Part shown: one piece after another, positions 1-8,924 of the stretch
How positions within the stretch are numbered: position 1 is the stretch's first letter
Layout of the letters: each line of letters begins with the position of its first letter
DNA from: Gammaproteobacteria bacterium
GTDB lineage: Bacteria; Pseudomonadota; Gammaproteobacteria; Steroidobacterales; Woeseiaceae
Direction: 5' to 3'
Assembly: GCA_009937445.1 (NCBI GenBank)
Contig: JAACFM010000018.1
Location: 1 to 33,899 of the forward strand
DNA length: 33,899 bases
Translations under genes and position numbers: made by a program
The notes under the pieces: model-generated
The model's input: the letters and a program-made list of their open reading frames with translations, nothing else
Told to the model about the DNA's origin: nothing
Databases searched by the model: none

Positions 1-635
1 TGTTGCTCCGAGCCCGATAAGGTATTGATTATTGTCGATTTTCCGACACCCGACGAGCCCAGAAGCGCGACCGTCTGGCCCTCACCGCACCAGGCCCTGA
101 GTACCGCGACCTGCTTAGTATCCCGCGCATCGAGGCATTCAACCAGGATTCCGGGTGACAGCATTGATGCGGGCCCGGTGAATTCTGCAACTGAATCCGC
201 GAGGTCGGCTTTGCTTATGACGATAACCGGAAAAGCACCCGCGTCGTGCGCGATCGCGAGGTAGCGCTCCAGACGAGCAATGTTAAAATCGCGATTCGCT
301 GAAGTCACGATAAACAGCGTGTCGACGTTGGCGGCAATAGACTGAATGTCACCAGCTGTCCCAGCAGCGCGACGTTGAAACACCCCGAAAGGTTGCAGCC
401 GCTGCATCACTTGCGAACGGTCCTCATCCAACATCACCCAGTCTCCAACAGTCAGACCCATTGAGGCACTGCGCCCGTGCAGTTCAATGCTTGCGGGACC
501 ATGCTGCAGCGCGACCTCAACTCGCCCGCGGTGCACAGTCATCACACGCGCCGGCAAACCGCTTTCCTCCGGATCAACCTGAACCTGGAAATGTGGACGC
601 CACCCCAAGCTTGTTAACGCTTCCTCAGTGCTCAT
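1..635 (-). CDS. rsgA: Ribosome small subunit-dependent GTPase RsgA (partial, C-terminus beyond window)
   Basis: Circularly permuted GTPase that helps mature the 30S ribosomal subunit in the cytoplasm. The first 211 codons are visible, reading MSTEEALTSLGWRPHFQ from ATG at 635. An OB-fold-like N-terminus (about residues 20-75) is followed by the G4-like segment VISKADL (about residue 140). After that comes the P-loop GSSGVGKST near the window edge. G4 before G1 is the permuted order typical of this family. The usual NKxD of G4 is SKAD here. The rest of the GTPase domain and the C-terminal zinc region lie to the left of the window. The gene is divergent from the SDR gene, with only 42 bp between the start codons, so the two promoters must overlap each other or the coding ends. 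Confidence 0.93.
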   Translation of the reverse strand, partial: MSTEEALTSLGWRPHFQVQVDPEESGLPARVMTVHRGRVEVALQHGPASIELHGRSASMGLTVGDWVMLDEDRSQVMQRLQPFGVFQRRAAGTAGDIQSIAANVDTLFIVTSANRDFNIARLERYLAIAHDAGAFPVIVISKADLADSVAEFTGPASMLSPGILVECLDARDTKQVAVLRAWCGEGQTVALLGSSGVGKSTIINTLSGSEQ

Positions 636-677
636 GAGATACACTGGATAACACGATACGAGCCCTTGGGGAAGAAC

Positions 678-1367
678 ATGAGCGTTGCTCTCATTACAGG
701 CGCCAGTTCCGGCATTGGCGCAGCAACTGCAATAGCGTTTGCAGAGGCCGGATGGGACGTTATGGCCGCAGGCCGTGACGAAGGTCGTCTCGAAGAGGTT
801 GCCGATGTTTCAGACCACATCGCGACCTGGACGGGTGAACTGGTTGAATCCGAGGACTGCGAAGAGCTGGTCGCCGATACCATCGATGAATTTGGCAACA
901 TTGACTGCCTTGTAAACTGCGCAGGCGTTATCGTGCGGGCCAATGTCGCGGATACAAGTGACGACGACTGGCGGCTAACGATGGGAATAAATCTCGATGC
1001 TGTGTTCTATTTGAGCAGGGCCGCACTGCCGTACTTACTGAAGACAACGGGCAGTATCGTCAACGTTGCTTCCGACTGGGCGCTGAAGGGCGGCGAACGT
1101 GCAGCAGCCTACTGCGCCAGCAAGGGTGCGGTTGTTCAATTGACGAAGGCCATGGCGATCGATCATGCGCGCGACGGTTTGCGAATCAACGCCGTTTGCC
1201 CCGGCGATATCGATACGCCGATGCTGGTGAGCGAAGCGGAGGATGAAGGCATCGATCTCGTTGGTACGCCGGAGGAAGTGGCAGCACTGATCCTTTTTCT
1301 GGCCAGCGATGCAGCAACGCATATCACCGGCACGGCCATTCCGATTGATGGCGGTGCGTCCGCTTAG
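678..1367 (+). CDS. SDR family oxidoreductase (FabG-like)
   Basis: A cytoplasmic NAD(P)-dependent short-chain dehydrogenase/reductase of 229 residues. Visible motifs are the cofactor loop TGASSGIG (7-14), NCAG (80-83) and the catalytic set N105, S132, Y145 and K149 (YCASK). They are followed by CPGDIDTPM and a C-terminal TGTAIPIDGG. I chose ATG 678 over an in-frame TTG 12 bases earlier, because GGGGAAG sits just upstream of the ATG and the protein then starts MSVALITGAS. It is slightly short for the family, as the substrate loop after TPM is compact. The substrate cannot be told from sequence; 3-oxoacyl or sugar/alcohol substrates are both possible. It converges on the tldD-like gene with 21 bp between stops. 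Confidence 0.92.
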   Translation: MSVALITGASSGIGAATAIAFAEAGWDVMAAGRDEGRLEEVADVSDHIATWTGELVESEDCEELVADTIDEFGNIDCLVNCAGVIVRANVADTSDDDWRLTMGINLDAVFYLSRAALPYLLKTTGSIVNVASDWALKGGERAAAYCASKGAVVQLTKAMAIDHARDGLRINAVCPGDIDTPMLVSEAEDEGIDLVGTPEEVAALILFLASDAATHITGTAIPIDGGASA

Positions 1368-1388
1368 CGCGATCAGTTTTTGAACGCG

Positions 1389-2930
1389 TCAGCTGTTGTT
1401 CGCTGCAGCGACGGTCATTGCAGAAACCAGAATCGTAGGGACGCCCTGCGATACAGGCACGCTTTGGCCGTTCTTTCCGCAGGTCCATCCACCTGCATCC
1501 AGACGGGCGTCGTTCGCGACCATCTTTATTCGGCTTAGAGTCTCGGGACCGGCACCGGTTATGGTTACGTCTTTGAGCGGCGCTGTGATTTTTCCTTTCT
1601 CTATCAGCCAGGCGTTCTTCACCGCGAAGCTATAGGTACCAACGCCGAGCTGTACCTGCCCATCGGTGTAGGTTTCGCAAACTATGCCGTGGTCGACGGC
1701 TGCGATGATTTCATCTTTCTCATGCGGTCCATCTTCCATGAACGTGCAACTCATGCGTGGCATCGGTGCATGCTGATACGACTCACGTCGTCCGGACCCG
1801 GTTGGGTTGGTGTCATATTGTTGCGCGCTGATTTCATCGTGCAGGTAGGACTTCAGGATACCGTTCTCGACCATCACCGTTCGACCCGCCTTGTTGCCCT
1901 CATCGTCGTAATTCAACGCGCCGCGTTCGTGAGGAACATCGGCTTGATCAACAATGGTGACGAAAGCCTCAGCGACCTTCTCTCCGATCATATTCGAGTA
2001 AGCGCTGATGCCTTGCCGGTTAAAATCCGCTTCCAGGCCATGTCCGATCGCCTCATGCAGCAGCACACCGCTCGTTCCAGATGCAAGTACCACAGGCATG
2101 TCACCTGTGGGAGCACGCCGCGCCTCGAACTGAATCATCGTGCGTTCAACGGCCTCATCGATCGTTTTAGCGAGACGTTCCTCTGAAAACCACGACAACT
2201 CTGCGCGTGCCGAAATATTTGAGTATCCCGTTTGAATTTCTTCGCCTTTCTTCGCGGTAGCCACAACGGTCAAGCGAGCCAATGGGCGATGGTCTGTCAC
2301 GAGGCTACCGTTCAGGGTCGCAATCATGACTCTGTCGTCGCTGTCTTCCCAGTACACCGCCACCTTTTCGATCGCCGGATCCCCCGCTTTTACCTCGCGT
2401 TCGACAAACTGCAGCAGCGGCAAAATTTGATCCGCGCCAACGTCAGACCACGGAACATTCGTCGTATACAACTCGCCGCTCGATGCCAAGCTGTTTACTT
2501 CCGGCATAACCACTTGCGGCCCTTTGGCTTTCGCTGCAGCATTTGTTGCTGCGTTCTGCATCGACGGAAGCGTCAGGTCTTCGGTGAACTCATAACCGGT
2601 ATTGTCGCCCGTAACCACTCGCAATCCGACGCCCTGACGAATGTCTGTTTTGGCATCGCTGATCACACCATTCTCAAGTGTCATCGAGTTTTTTCGGCTG
2701 TGCTGAAAATACAGGTCGGCGATATCGGCACCATTTGTTGTCAATGCCGACATGACGCGGTTGACGACAGACTGATCAATATTGAACCATTCCATAAACG
2801 GATTGGGCGGGGTCTTCGGTGCCATCGTCAGCGCAGATTGCACACCACACCCCAGCAGAAATGCCGGCATCGTAATGACTGTGCCCCCGGCAGCAACGCC
2901 GCCGAGAAAGTCTCTTCGTTTGATATTAAT
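1389..2930 (-). CDS. Secreted TldD/PmbA-family metallopeptidase with Tat-lipoprotein signal, probable ATT start
   Basis: A zinc metallopeptidase of the TldD family. The motif HEAIGHGLEADF (about residues 292-303 from the ATT) is the expected HExxxH, and the C-terminal TldD barrel features are present. The first conventional start is ATG 2870 (MPAFLLGCG), but the open frame continues upstream to a stop at 2943-2945. That extension reads NIKRRDFLGGVAAGG and then a hydrophobic stretch ending LLGC. This is a complete twin-arginine signal with a lipobox (Cys about 28). No ATG, GTG or TTG lies in the extension. An ATT at 2928-2930 sits 8 nt after AAGGA (2939-2943), so I use ATT as start. No tldE partner is in the window. 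It follows the rhomboid gene by 12 nt and is probably co-translated with it. The family call is firm; the start is inferred. Confidence 0.88.
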   Translation of the reverse strand: MNIKRRDFLGGVAAGGTVITMPAFLLGCGVQSALTMAPKTPPNPFMEWFNIDQSVVNRVMSALTTNGADIADLYFQHSRKNSMTLENGVISDAKTDIRQGVGLRVVTGDNTGYEFTEDLTLPSMQNAATNAAAKAKGPQVVMPEVNSLASSGELYTTNVPWSDVGADQILPLLQFVEREVKAGDPAIEKVAVYWEDSDDRVMIATLNGSLVTDHRPLARLTVVATAKKGEEIQTGYSNISARAELSWFSEERLAKTIDEAVERTMIQFEARRAPTGDMPVVLASGTSGVLLHEAIGHGLEADFNRQGISAYSNMIGEKVAEAFVTIVDQADVPHERGALNYDDEGNKAGRTVMVENGILKSYLHDEISAQQYDTNPTGSGRRESYQHAPMPRMSCTFMEDGPHEKDEIIAAVDHGIVCETYTDGQVQLGVGTYSFAVKNAWLIEKGKITAPLKDVTITGAGPETLSRIKMVANDARLDAGGWTCGKNGQSVPVSQGVPTILVSAMTVAAANNS

Positions 2931-2942
2931 TTGATTATTCCT

Positions 2943-3587
2943 TTATTGCCGCCGTCTCCGACCCCAATAGCGGATCAACAGAAAACCGAACAACATTCCA
3001 CCAAGATGGGCGAAGTTGGCGACGCCATTATTAACACCACTAAATCCGATCGAGAGTTCGAACAAACCGAGCATAATGACGAAATACTTGGCCTTCATGG
3101 GAATCGGGGGAAACATCAACATGATCCTGCGATTCGGAAATGCCATACCGTACGCGAGCAATATCCCGAATACGCCGCCCGATGCACCGACAGTCGGCAC
3201 GCCCCAACCCTGCATCACCCCAACCAGTAATTGCACGATGCCAGCGCCGACCACACACACCATGTAGTAGATGAGAAAACGGCGCACGCCCATCATCCGC
3301 TCCAGATCGCGACCGAACATCCACAGCATCAACATGTTGAAGAGGATATGCATCAGCGACCGCGTATCGTGCATGAAGCCGTAGGTGACCAGCTGCCAGG
3401 GCATGAACGGCGGGAACTGGTAACTGGGCGGACTCACCAGTGGCTGCAAGGCGAAGAGTCGTCCCATGATTTCCGGAGCAAATTGCTGCAACGCGTAGAC
3501 CAGACCGTTCGCTATCAACAGAATAAATATTACGTCGGGTATAGCGCTGTTACTGGCCGGTTTCCGGCTGTAGATGTGTTGGTTCAT
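2943..3587 (-). CDS. Rhomboid family intramembrane serine protease
   Basis: A six-helix intramembrane serine protease of 214 residues in the inner membrane. The nucleophile is S136 in GASGG and the base is H194 in FAHLGG. The HxxxN element H80-N84 (HILFN) completes the active site, and GRDLE at 92-96 corresponds to the L1-loop WR-type motif. The short N-terminus lacks an extra cytosolic domain, and the C-terminus ends in a basic run (WGRRRRQ). The stop is 12 nt before the probable start of the secreted TldD homologue, so the two are likely one operon. Substrates are unknown. Confidence 0.93.
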   Translation of the reverse strand: MNQHIYSRKPASNSAIPDVIFILLIANGLVYALQQFAPEIMGRLFALQPLVSPPSYQFPPFMPWQLVTYGFMHDTRSLMHILFNMLMLWMFGRDLERMMGVRRFLIYYMVCVVGAGIVQLLVGVMQGWGVPTVGASGGVFGILLAYGMAFPNRRIMLMFPPIPMKAKYFVIMLGLFELSIGFSGVNNGVANFAHLGGMLFGFLLIRYWGRRRRQ

Positions 3588-3687
3588 TAAGGTTCTTTTT
3601 GGTAGGTGATCAGGCCCAATGGTGGATAATCAGACCGATTTCAGCAGCTTGAATTCCCGAGATTGGTCGGGGCGTGGTCGAATCTTA

Positions 3688-5385
3688 TCACCAGCCGCCG
3701 CCACCACCGCCACCACCTCCCCCTCCGGAGAACCCGCCGCCACCGCCGGAAGATGATCCCGGTGCTTGAACAGACGAACTAACAGCAGAATTGAGCCCAT
3801 GAGACAAACTATTCGTTGTCTTTGTCAGGTTTGACGAGTTCCAGTTTCCGGTGTACCACGCGGGATTATAGGGGCTGCCGTCCGGTTGCCGAATTGACGC
3901 GAGCAGGCTTGCGAAGCGCTCAGACCACTGCTGGTCAACACCCAGCGCCAACGCAAACGGCAATAGTGACTCGAATAACTGCGGCGTTTTCTCTGGAGGA
4001 TTTCTGAGATTCAACTCCTCTTCCTCCGCAACCTCAAGATAGTCTTTAAAGCCGAGCATTTCATCCAGCAACTTCCTGCCGCGCATTGTGGGCCGCTTCA
4101 TAATGATTGCGAAAAACACCGTTGTCACGAACATCAGAATGACTATCACAATCACCACAGGTGTCGGACCGTTACCCGCTTTCAGCGCCAGAACCGTCGC
4201 GATGAGAATGAGTGCGATCGGCGGAATATTCAAGAACCCATTGGTTCGAAAGTATTTTTTCTTGTAGTCATTTACCAGCGACTTCTTGTGTTCGCTCCGT
4301 GCGTTGCCCAACACCTCATGATTGGAGTCCTCAAGTGTTACCGCATCGTCCTCTTTGAACAATGCGGTATACAGTTCCTGTTCACCAATGGCGAGCGACT
4401 CCCGATTGAGTTCGGACCCCGTTTTGTGCAGGGAGTGTGTACCGTCCTTATCCTGTATTTGCAGGTAACCTTTTACGGCCAGATTGACAATGGCGGCTGT
4501 CATTACCTTATCGTCGTAATACATTTGCCGGATATAACGAAGCGACGCTGGCGAAAAACCTTTCGGTGGTTGGTATCGAGTAACGATGACGCCTTCTTCC
4601 GGGTCTTTACCATGGTTCTTCCAGACAGGAATGTAGTATGCAAGCAGCAATACCCACCCGAGCAACGCGATTAGAAGATTACTGTTATCGGACAACAGCC
4701 ACACAAGACGTTGCAACGTCGTCGGCTCTTCGACCAGCCCTTTTGGCCAGCCAACAACGATTGTCAGGCCATGCGCCGCCGGCAAAGGGTGATCGGCACT
4801 AAAATGAATGGCGCCGGCCTCATCCATGTAACGCCCATACTGCTGAGCTTTCGATCCAAGCCGACCGGTATAGCCCTCCACCAAGATTTGATTTCGCGGA
4901 GCGTCGAATTCCAACTTGACCGTTGCGCTCGCCGCATCGATAGGAAACGCCCACCGGTTGCCGGTGACATTCCAGTACAGCTCATCGTGTTCCTCAAAGA
5001 AACCGAGTAATCGATTGGCACGATAACGAAAGGTGTAAGTGTGAACGCCGGGCTCGATTAATCTGTCCGAGCGACCGAAGTACGTGCGGACATCCCGCTC
5101 GTTACGAACCGTATGAAACGACTCCGGTAATTCATTTCGCTGTACGCCCAACGGCTCTACTGTTATTGCATAATTATTGCCGAGTCGATCTTCGTACCCG
5201 ACCGGAAAGTCGCGATAGATACCACGACGAATCTGCTTGCCTTCAGCCCGGACCTGAATGGTCTCAGTCACTTCGATCATGCCGTCGATGAATACTCGAA
5301 TGTCGCTGTGAAAACTCAGGATGCGCTCGTCGGACCAGGCCGTCGTCGACAATAGCAAGGTCAGGAAAACCAATAGCTGCCTCAT
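3688..5385 (-). CDS. DUF2207 domain-containing membrane protein with glycine-rich tail
   Basis: A 565-residue predicted membrane protein of the DUF2207 (YciQ-like) family. A signal peptide (about 1-18) leads into an extracytoplasmic beta-rich DUF2207 domain (about 20-215), then a transmembrane helix at about 236-254. A cytoplasmic-type domain follows, with two further helices at about 385-430. The protein ends in a low-complexity tail (about 543-565) that is almost all Gly with a terminal Trp, a pattern often seen in LemA-associated membrane proteins. ATG overlaps the lemA stop as ATGA (5382-5385), showing translational coupling. The molecular function is unknown; the context suggests a LemA-linked envelope process. 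Confidence 0.88.
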   Translation of the reverse strand: MRQLLVFLTLLLSTTAWSDERILSFHSDIRVFIDGMIEVTETIQVRAEGKQIRRGIYRDFPVGYEDRLGNNYAITVEPLGVQRNELPESFHTVRNERDVRTYFGRSDRLIEPGVHTYTFRYRANRLLGFFEEHDELYWNVTGNRWAFPIDAASATVKLEFDAPRNQILVEGYTGRLGSKAQQYGRYMDEAGAIHFSADHPLPAAHGLTIVVGWPKGLVEEPTTLQRLVWLLSDNSNLLIALLGWVLLLAYYIPVWKNHGKDPEEGVIVTRYQPPKGFSPASLRYIRQMYYDDKVMTAAIVNLAVKGYLQIQDKDGTHSLHKTGSELNRESLAIGEQELYTALFKEDDAVTLEDSNHEVLGNARSEHKKSLVNDYKKKYFRTNGFLNIPPIALILIATVLALKAGNGPTPVVIVIVILMFVTTVFFAIIMKRPTMRGRKLLDEMLGFKDYLEVAEEEELNLRNPPEKTPQLFESLLPFALALGVDQQWSERFASLLASIRQPDGSPYNPAWYTGNWNSSNLTKTTNSLSHGLNSAVSSSVQAPGSSSGGGGGFSGGGGGGGGGGGW

Positions 5386-5942
5386 TCGACTGTCCCCAGG
5401 TCAACCAGCGGAACATTGGCAGCTTCATCAGATGATTTTTGAAAAAAGTCTCTCTGTTTGAAACCAAACCGGGCCGCAATAATATTGCTCGGCACAGTCT
5501 CGGTCATGGTGTTGTAGTCACGGACCGAGCCGTTGTAGTAGCGACGTGCAAACTGCAGGTAATTCTCGGTTTCGACGAGCTCATTCTGCAAATTCAGAAA
5601 GTTCTCGTTTGCTTTGAGGTCCGGGTAGCTTTCGGCCAGCGCAAGAATGCGATCCAGACCGGCGCTGATTTTTTCTTCCAGCTGCCCTTTGGCGCGGACG
5701 TCAGTCGTCTGCATGGCCTCGACCCGTAATACCGTGACCGCTTCCAGGGTCGCCCTCTCATAGCTGGCGTATTGATCAACCGCAGTGACGAGCCTCGGTA
5801 TCAGGTCATGGCGACGTTGCAATTGCACATCGATATCGCTCCAGGCAGTACTCACTCGGTTGCGACCACGTATGAGGCGGTTATAGAGCGCGACACCAGC
5901 TAGCAGAATCAGTAGCAGTCCGACGATGACAATAGTCGTCAT
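5382..5942 (-). CDS. LemA family protein
   Basis: A 186-residue LemA protein with an N-terminal membrane anchor (about 3-20) and a long alpha-helical domain. It contains the family segments [22 protein letters not shown] (split here as [13 protein letters not shown] and LQRRHDLIP, about 28-49) and YERATLEAV (61-69). I start at ATG 5942 because GGAGG lies 9 nt upstream. An in-frame ATG ten codons earlier would add a basic peptide with no ribosome site. It overlaps the DUF2207 gene by four bases. The biochemical role of LemA proteins is not settled; they are usually placed in envelope homeostasis. Confidence 0.93.
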   Translation of the reverse strand: MTTIVIVGLLLILLAGVALYNRLIRGRNRVSTAWSDIDVQLQRRHDLIPRLVTAVDQYASYERATLEAVTVLRVEAMQTTDVRAKGQLEEKISAGLDRILALAESYPDLKANENFLNLQNELVETENYLQFARRYYNGSVRDYNTMTETVPSNIIAARFGFKQRDFFQKSSDEAANVPLVDLGTVE

Positions 5943-6033
5943 TAACGAGCACCTCCGTTTGACCCGGAGCACATCGTATCATCGCAGGAGAACGCCGGGC
6001 ACGTTTATGCCCTGTGCGCCCAGGGTGCTCGTA

Positions 6034-7173
6034 CTAGTAGAAGAACGAAAAGAATACCTGGAAGACGTTAGCGTCGAGCTGATACAGGGGTTCGCTGCCG
6101 ATCGGCTGCAACGCGGTCAGGTCGGAAAACTCGTCGTAGTCGACGTGCAACATGTTAATCGATGCGGTGACCTTACCCTTTTTTAGAAAACCCCAGTCAT
6201 TACCGTCATCACTCAGGAATTCGTACGCGGCCTGCAGTTTGAAGGTGTAACTTTGAAGCGGGCTTAGCTCTTTGTCGCGACCGCGGAAATTCGTCGCCTC
6301 TGAGCGCGCAAAGAGATCGCTGTAAAAATGCGCTCCGGTCTGGTCGTGGTACCTGACTTTTCCGGTAAATGTCCAGTCGCCCCACGGATGGATGTAACTC
6401 AACGACGCCGTGTGACCTTCAATGTCCCAGGTGTCAGTAAAAAACCGGTACTCACCTTCTATGGCGGCGCGGTAAGGCAGGAAATAGCGGGCACGAATAC
6501 CGAGCGCGTTACTTGTGCGGGTATTGGGATAAAGCTCCGGTTCGAAGCTGTAACCAACATCACTGGTCAGATCGAAATAACGAACGGACCGGTAGGGATT
6601 GTTTAGAAAACCCTCGTCGGTGATCGTCTCGAAATTCAATGTGGATATCAGGTTCTTGGTCAGAATCTGCGTGATGCCCACGCTGTAAGTCTGTTTATCC
6701 AGATCACGTTGGAACGACGGATCATCCGCCCGTCGCACGAGATCATCGCCCAGGGCGTAACCCAGCGTTAATGTTGTCAGGTCGCCGAACATGTCCTGAC
6801 TCACGGAAAAACTGACGGTTTGTGCATCGTAGTCGGACTCGTCACTAATCACGTAATTCACCCGCATGGTGGTATTGCCATGCAGATAATCCATTCCCAG
6901 AGACCATTGCGTGCGTTCTTCGGTATACGGGCTCGCTGTCGTGACGACGTCGATCGATGCCGAGCTAACCATGTCAACGTAGTAGTTGCCGACGAACGAC
7001 AAACTCTTACCGACTTTTTTTCTCACCAGGATTGAGGGTCCGTCAATTTCAACGCCGCCTCCATCGTAGAGATGGTAAAGGACGTCGGCACGATCCTCAG
7101 GCAACACGCCAGCAAAACCGTTGCTGAACAGTGCCAGCAGCAGAACGGTGAGAGAAAGTCTTCGTAATGTCAT
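6034..7173 (-). CDS. DUF3570 outer-membrane beta-barrel protein
   Basis: A 379-residue protein with a signal peptide (cleavage likely after NGFAG, about 22). The rest is alternating amphipathic beta strands, typical of a large outer-membrane barrel. It matches the DUF3570 pattern: an early RADVLYHLYDGGGVEIDG segment followed by VRKKVGKSLSFVGNYYVDMVSSAS, quoted here in parts as VRKKVGKSLSF and NYYVDMVSSAS. The C-terminus FFSFFY ends in an aromatic residue, as a BAM assembly signal does. It lies 17 nt after the DUF4266 gene, with which DUF3570 is habitually paired. No ApbE flavin transferase or thioredoxin-like gene, which I recall from other such loci, is present. The role is unknown; it could be a pore or scaffold for surface redox proteins. 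Confidence 0.88.
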   Translation of the reverse strand: MTLRRLSLTVLLLALFSNGFAGVLPEDRADVLYHLYDGGGVEIDGPSILVRKKVGKSLSFVGNYYVDMVSSASIDVVTTASPYTEERTQWSLGMDYLHGNTTMRVNYVISDESDYDAQTVSFSVSQDMFGDLTTLTLGYALGDDLVRRADDPSFQRDLDKQTYSVGITQILTKNLISTLNFETITDEGFLNNPYRSVRYFDLTSDVGYSFEPELYPNTRTSNALGIRARYFLPYRAAIEGEYRFFTDTWDIEGHTASLSYIHPWGDWTFTGKVRYHDQTGAHFYSDLFARSEATNFRGRDKELSPLQSYTFKLQAAYEFLSDDGNDWGFLKKGKVTASINMLHVDYDEFSDLTALQPIGSEPLYQLDANVFQVFFSFFY

Positions 7174-7190
7174 CGCCGGGTCATCTAAAA

Positions 7191-7427
7191 CTAGTTACAA
7201 CCACAGCCGCCGCCGGCCGCACCTTCGCCGCCACGCGCACCCTCACGGGATTCGTATACGTGTTGAATATAGGAGGTCGATACCGCATCGCCGTCAAGCG
7301 CCATTATGGGATCAGCCAGCTTGTCTCGCTCGTAGGGCTTGACCCACGGTTCGATGGGGCCACAGGCCGAGAGTCCCGTGAGCACGAGCAGCGCTAGCAA
7401 TATGCGGCCTGTTGATCGGTGTTTCAT
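7191..7427 (-). CDS. DUF4266 small lipoprotein with Cys/Gly C-terminus
   Basis: A 78-residue lipoprotein. The signal peptide ends in a lipobox (LSAC), so the mature N-terminal Cys would be lipidated. The core PWVKPYERDKLADPIM and the tail are typical of DUF4266. The C-terminus is rich in Gly and ends GGGCGCN, leaving two free cysteines in a flexible tail. The run ATGATGATG offers three starts; the third (7427) is used because AGGA sits 6 nt before it. It is followed directly by the DUF3570 barrel gene. The tail could bind metal, carry a modification or dock on the barrel. None of these is shown by the sequence. Confidence 0.85.
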   Translation of the reverse strand: MKHRSTGRILLALLVLTGLSACGPIEPWVKPYERDKLADPIMALDGDAVSTSYIQHVYESREGARGGEGAAGGGCGCN

Positions 7428-7479
7428 CATCATTCCTGTACTTTATCGGCGCATTCGGTGCTCGACTGTGACGCCTGCC

Positions 7480-8160
7480 TCAGAAGAACACCGTAAAGCC
7501 AAGGTGCGCTTCAAGATTGTGAGCTGTCTTCTCTTCACCCAGCAAGTCGATATCAAACAAGTGGTCCCGGAAATCGAGATGCAATGCAACAGCGTCCGTC
7601 AGCAAGAGCCGGTAACCCGCACCAAAGTTAACTGTAAAGCGATCATCGCCCGCGAAACGCGTCGAACCCAGTCCTGCGATCAAATACAAGTTCGTGTTAT
7701 ACGCGCGCCCTTCTCCGATAAACACTTCGCCCGGAAGAATGTTGTAGCCGAGATTCAGGTTGTAGTACGTCATCGTACGTTCGCTGTCGGTGATAAGGCT
7801 TGCCCCGCCGGACAAAACCTCGAAACTGGTCAAACCACCTTCGGACTGACCTATGGTTCCTTCAAGGAAGAATCCTTCGGTCATGTGATAAGCCAGGCGA
7901 ACGCCATAGGACACGTTTGACCCGAAGTCTTCGATTCCCATAATGCCGACGAAGGCGCCGATCTCGAAGTCTTCACGATCAATTGAAGGCTCTTTGACTT
8001 CCCGGCGTTCTACCTGGGGATCAATAACCTGTCCCGGTGGTTCAGCAGAAGTAGGCGGCGCCTCTTCCTGGCCGAAACCAAAGAGATTTTTTGTCGCTGC
8101 ACAGCCTGAAAGGCCGACAATCGCAACAATTAGAAAAAGAACGCGAAACCGACTTTCCAT
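7480..8160 (-). CDS. Outer-membrane beta-barrel domain lipoprotein
   Basis: A 226-residue protein with a lipoprotein signal (VGLSGC, Cys 20). A linker rich in Pro, Glu and Arg (about 30-60) is followed by a small barrel domain of about eight strands that starts EIGAFVGIMGIEDFG. It ends LGFTVFF, an aromatic C-terminal assembly signal. The pattern resembles the outer-membrane barrel family described from myxobacteria and relatives (TIGR04565-like). ATG 8160 lies inside the end of the upstream SH3/barrel gene (31-nt overlap), with AGGA 9 nt ahead. It is the paralogue or partner of that upstream protein. No ligand is apparent. Confidence 0.78.
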   Translation of the reverse strand: MESRFRVLFLIVAIVGLSGCAATKNLFGFGQEEAPPTSAEPPGQVIDPQVERREVKEPSIDREDFEIGAFVGIMGIEDFGSNVSYGVRLAYHMTEGFFLEGTIGQSEGGLTSFEVLSGGASLITDSERTMTYYNLNLGYNILPGEVFIGEGRAYNTNLYLIAGLGSTRFAGDDRFTVNFGAGYRLLLTDAVALHLDFRDHLFDIDLLGEEKTAHNLEAHLGFTVFF

Positions 8161-8924
8161 TCTTCTACTTCCTCATTTTCATCACGGCTCGTGAAAACCA
8201 CGTAGCTCTTGTATTCAGCACGCAACAGGAATCGTCGCGTTGCATAAACCCGGACACCGGCGCCGACATGACCGATCTGATCGGTGCGGTCTTCGCCCTG
8301 AACAATAGTTGACTTGGGGCTGGTGTGAATCATACCTGCACCCAGAGTAAAGAACGGTGACACACGCCATTCCGGGAACGCTTCATGAACAACGTTGATG
8401 CTGCCCATCCACCCATTCGAAAAATTGCCGAGAATCTGCGAACCCCAAAGCTCGACGGACACATTCGGATTCAGCGAATAGCCACCATACAGTGAAATTA
8501 TATTGGCACCGCCAAAATCGCCAGCCAGCAGACCCAACTCCCACTTGGCGTTGGTAAAGTCCTCCAGCCCCGCCCGATCGAAACTGACCCGGTTTCCATC
8601 GGGCTGCAGTGTTTGCTCCATTTGGGCACGATCCACCCAACCTTGCTTACCGTTATCGGCGCGCACGAGGTACCACTCAGTGCGCTGTTTAATAACATCT
8701 ACGACTTCGCCGCGATCGACCACGTGAAAGATTGGATAGCCACGACCCGGGCCAGTGCGCATCTCAATATAGGGATCGGCAATGGTGACGGTACGATATT
8801 CATCGGCAGCCGCTGCCGGCGCCGGCAGAAATATCTGCAATACGACGGCAACCAGGCACCCGCACCAAAGGCTGCTAATTAGCCGGGGCGTCGAAGGGAT
8901 TGTTGTAATACTGGGCTCCGACAT
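8130..8924 (-). CDS. SH3-domain protein with C-terminal outer-membrane barrel
   Basis: A 264-residue protein with a signal peptide (hydrophobic core and cleavage after APAAAA). It has a bacterial SH3 domain (about 45-100: YIEMRTGPGRGYPIFHVV, GEVVDVIKQRTEWYLVR, GKQGWV), then a beta-barrel domain (about 115-264) ending VGFAFFF. SH3b domains bind peptidoglycan or peptides, so this could tie a barrel to the cell wall or to a partner. I start at ATG 8924, the only conventional start that gives an intact signal peptide. This makes a 50-nt overlap with the end of the HzsA-like gene. A longer frame reaching 9161 would place an unlikely 79-residue leader inside the upstream gene. Confidence 0.8.
   Translation of the reverse strand: MSEPSITTIPSTPRLISSLWCGCLVAVVLQIFLPAPAAAADEYRTVTIADPYIEMRTGPGRGYPIFHVVDRGEVVDVIKQRTEWYLVRADNGKQGWVDRAQMEQTLQPDGNRVSFDRAGLEDFTNAKWELGLLAGDFGGANIISLYGGYSLNPNVSVELWGSQILGNFSNGWMGSINVVHEAFPEWRVSPFFTLGAGMIHTSPKSTIVQGEDRTDQIGHVGAGVRVYATRRFLLRAEYKSYVVFTSRDENEEVEEWKVGFAFFF

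Noticed and set aside
2232-3230. A 332-codon plus-strand frame
   Set aside because: It lies opposite the TldD and rhomboid genes, has no family features and reads as a frame shadow of well-supported genes.
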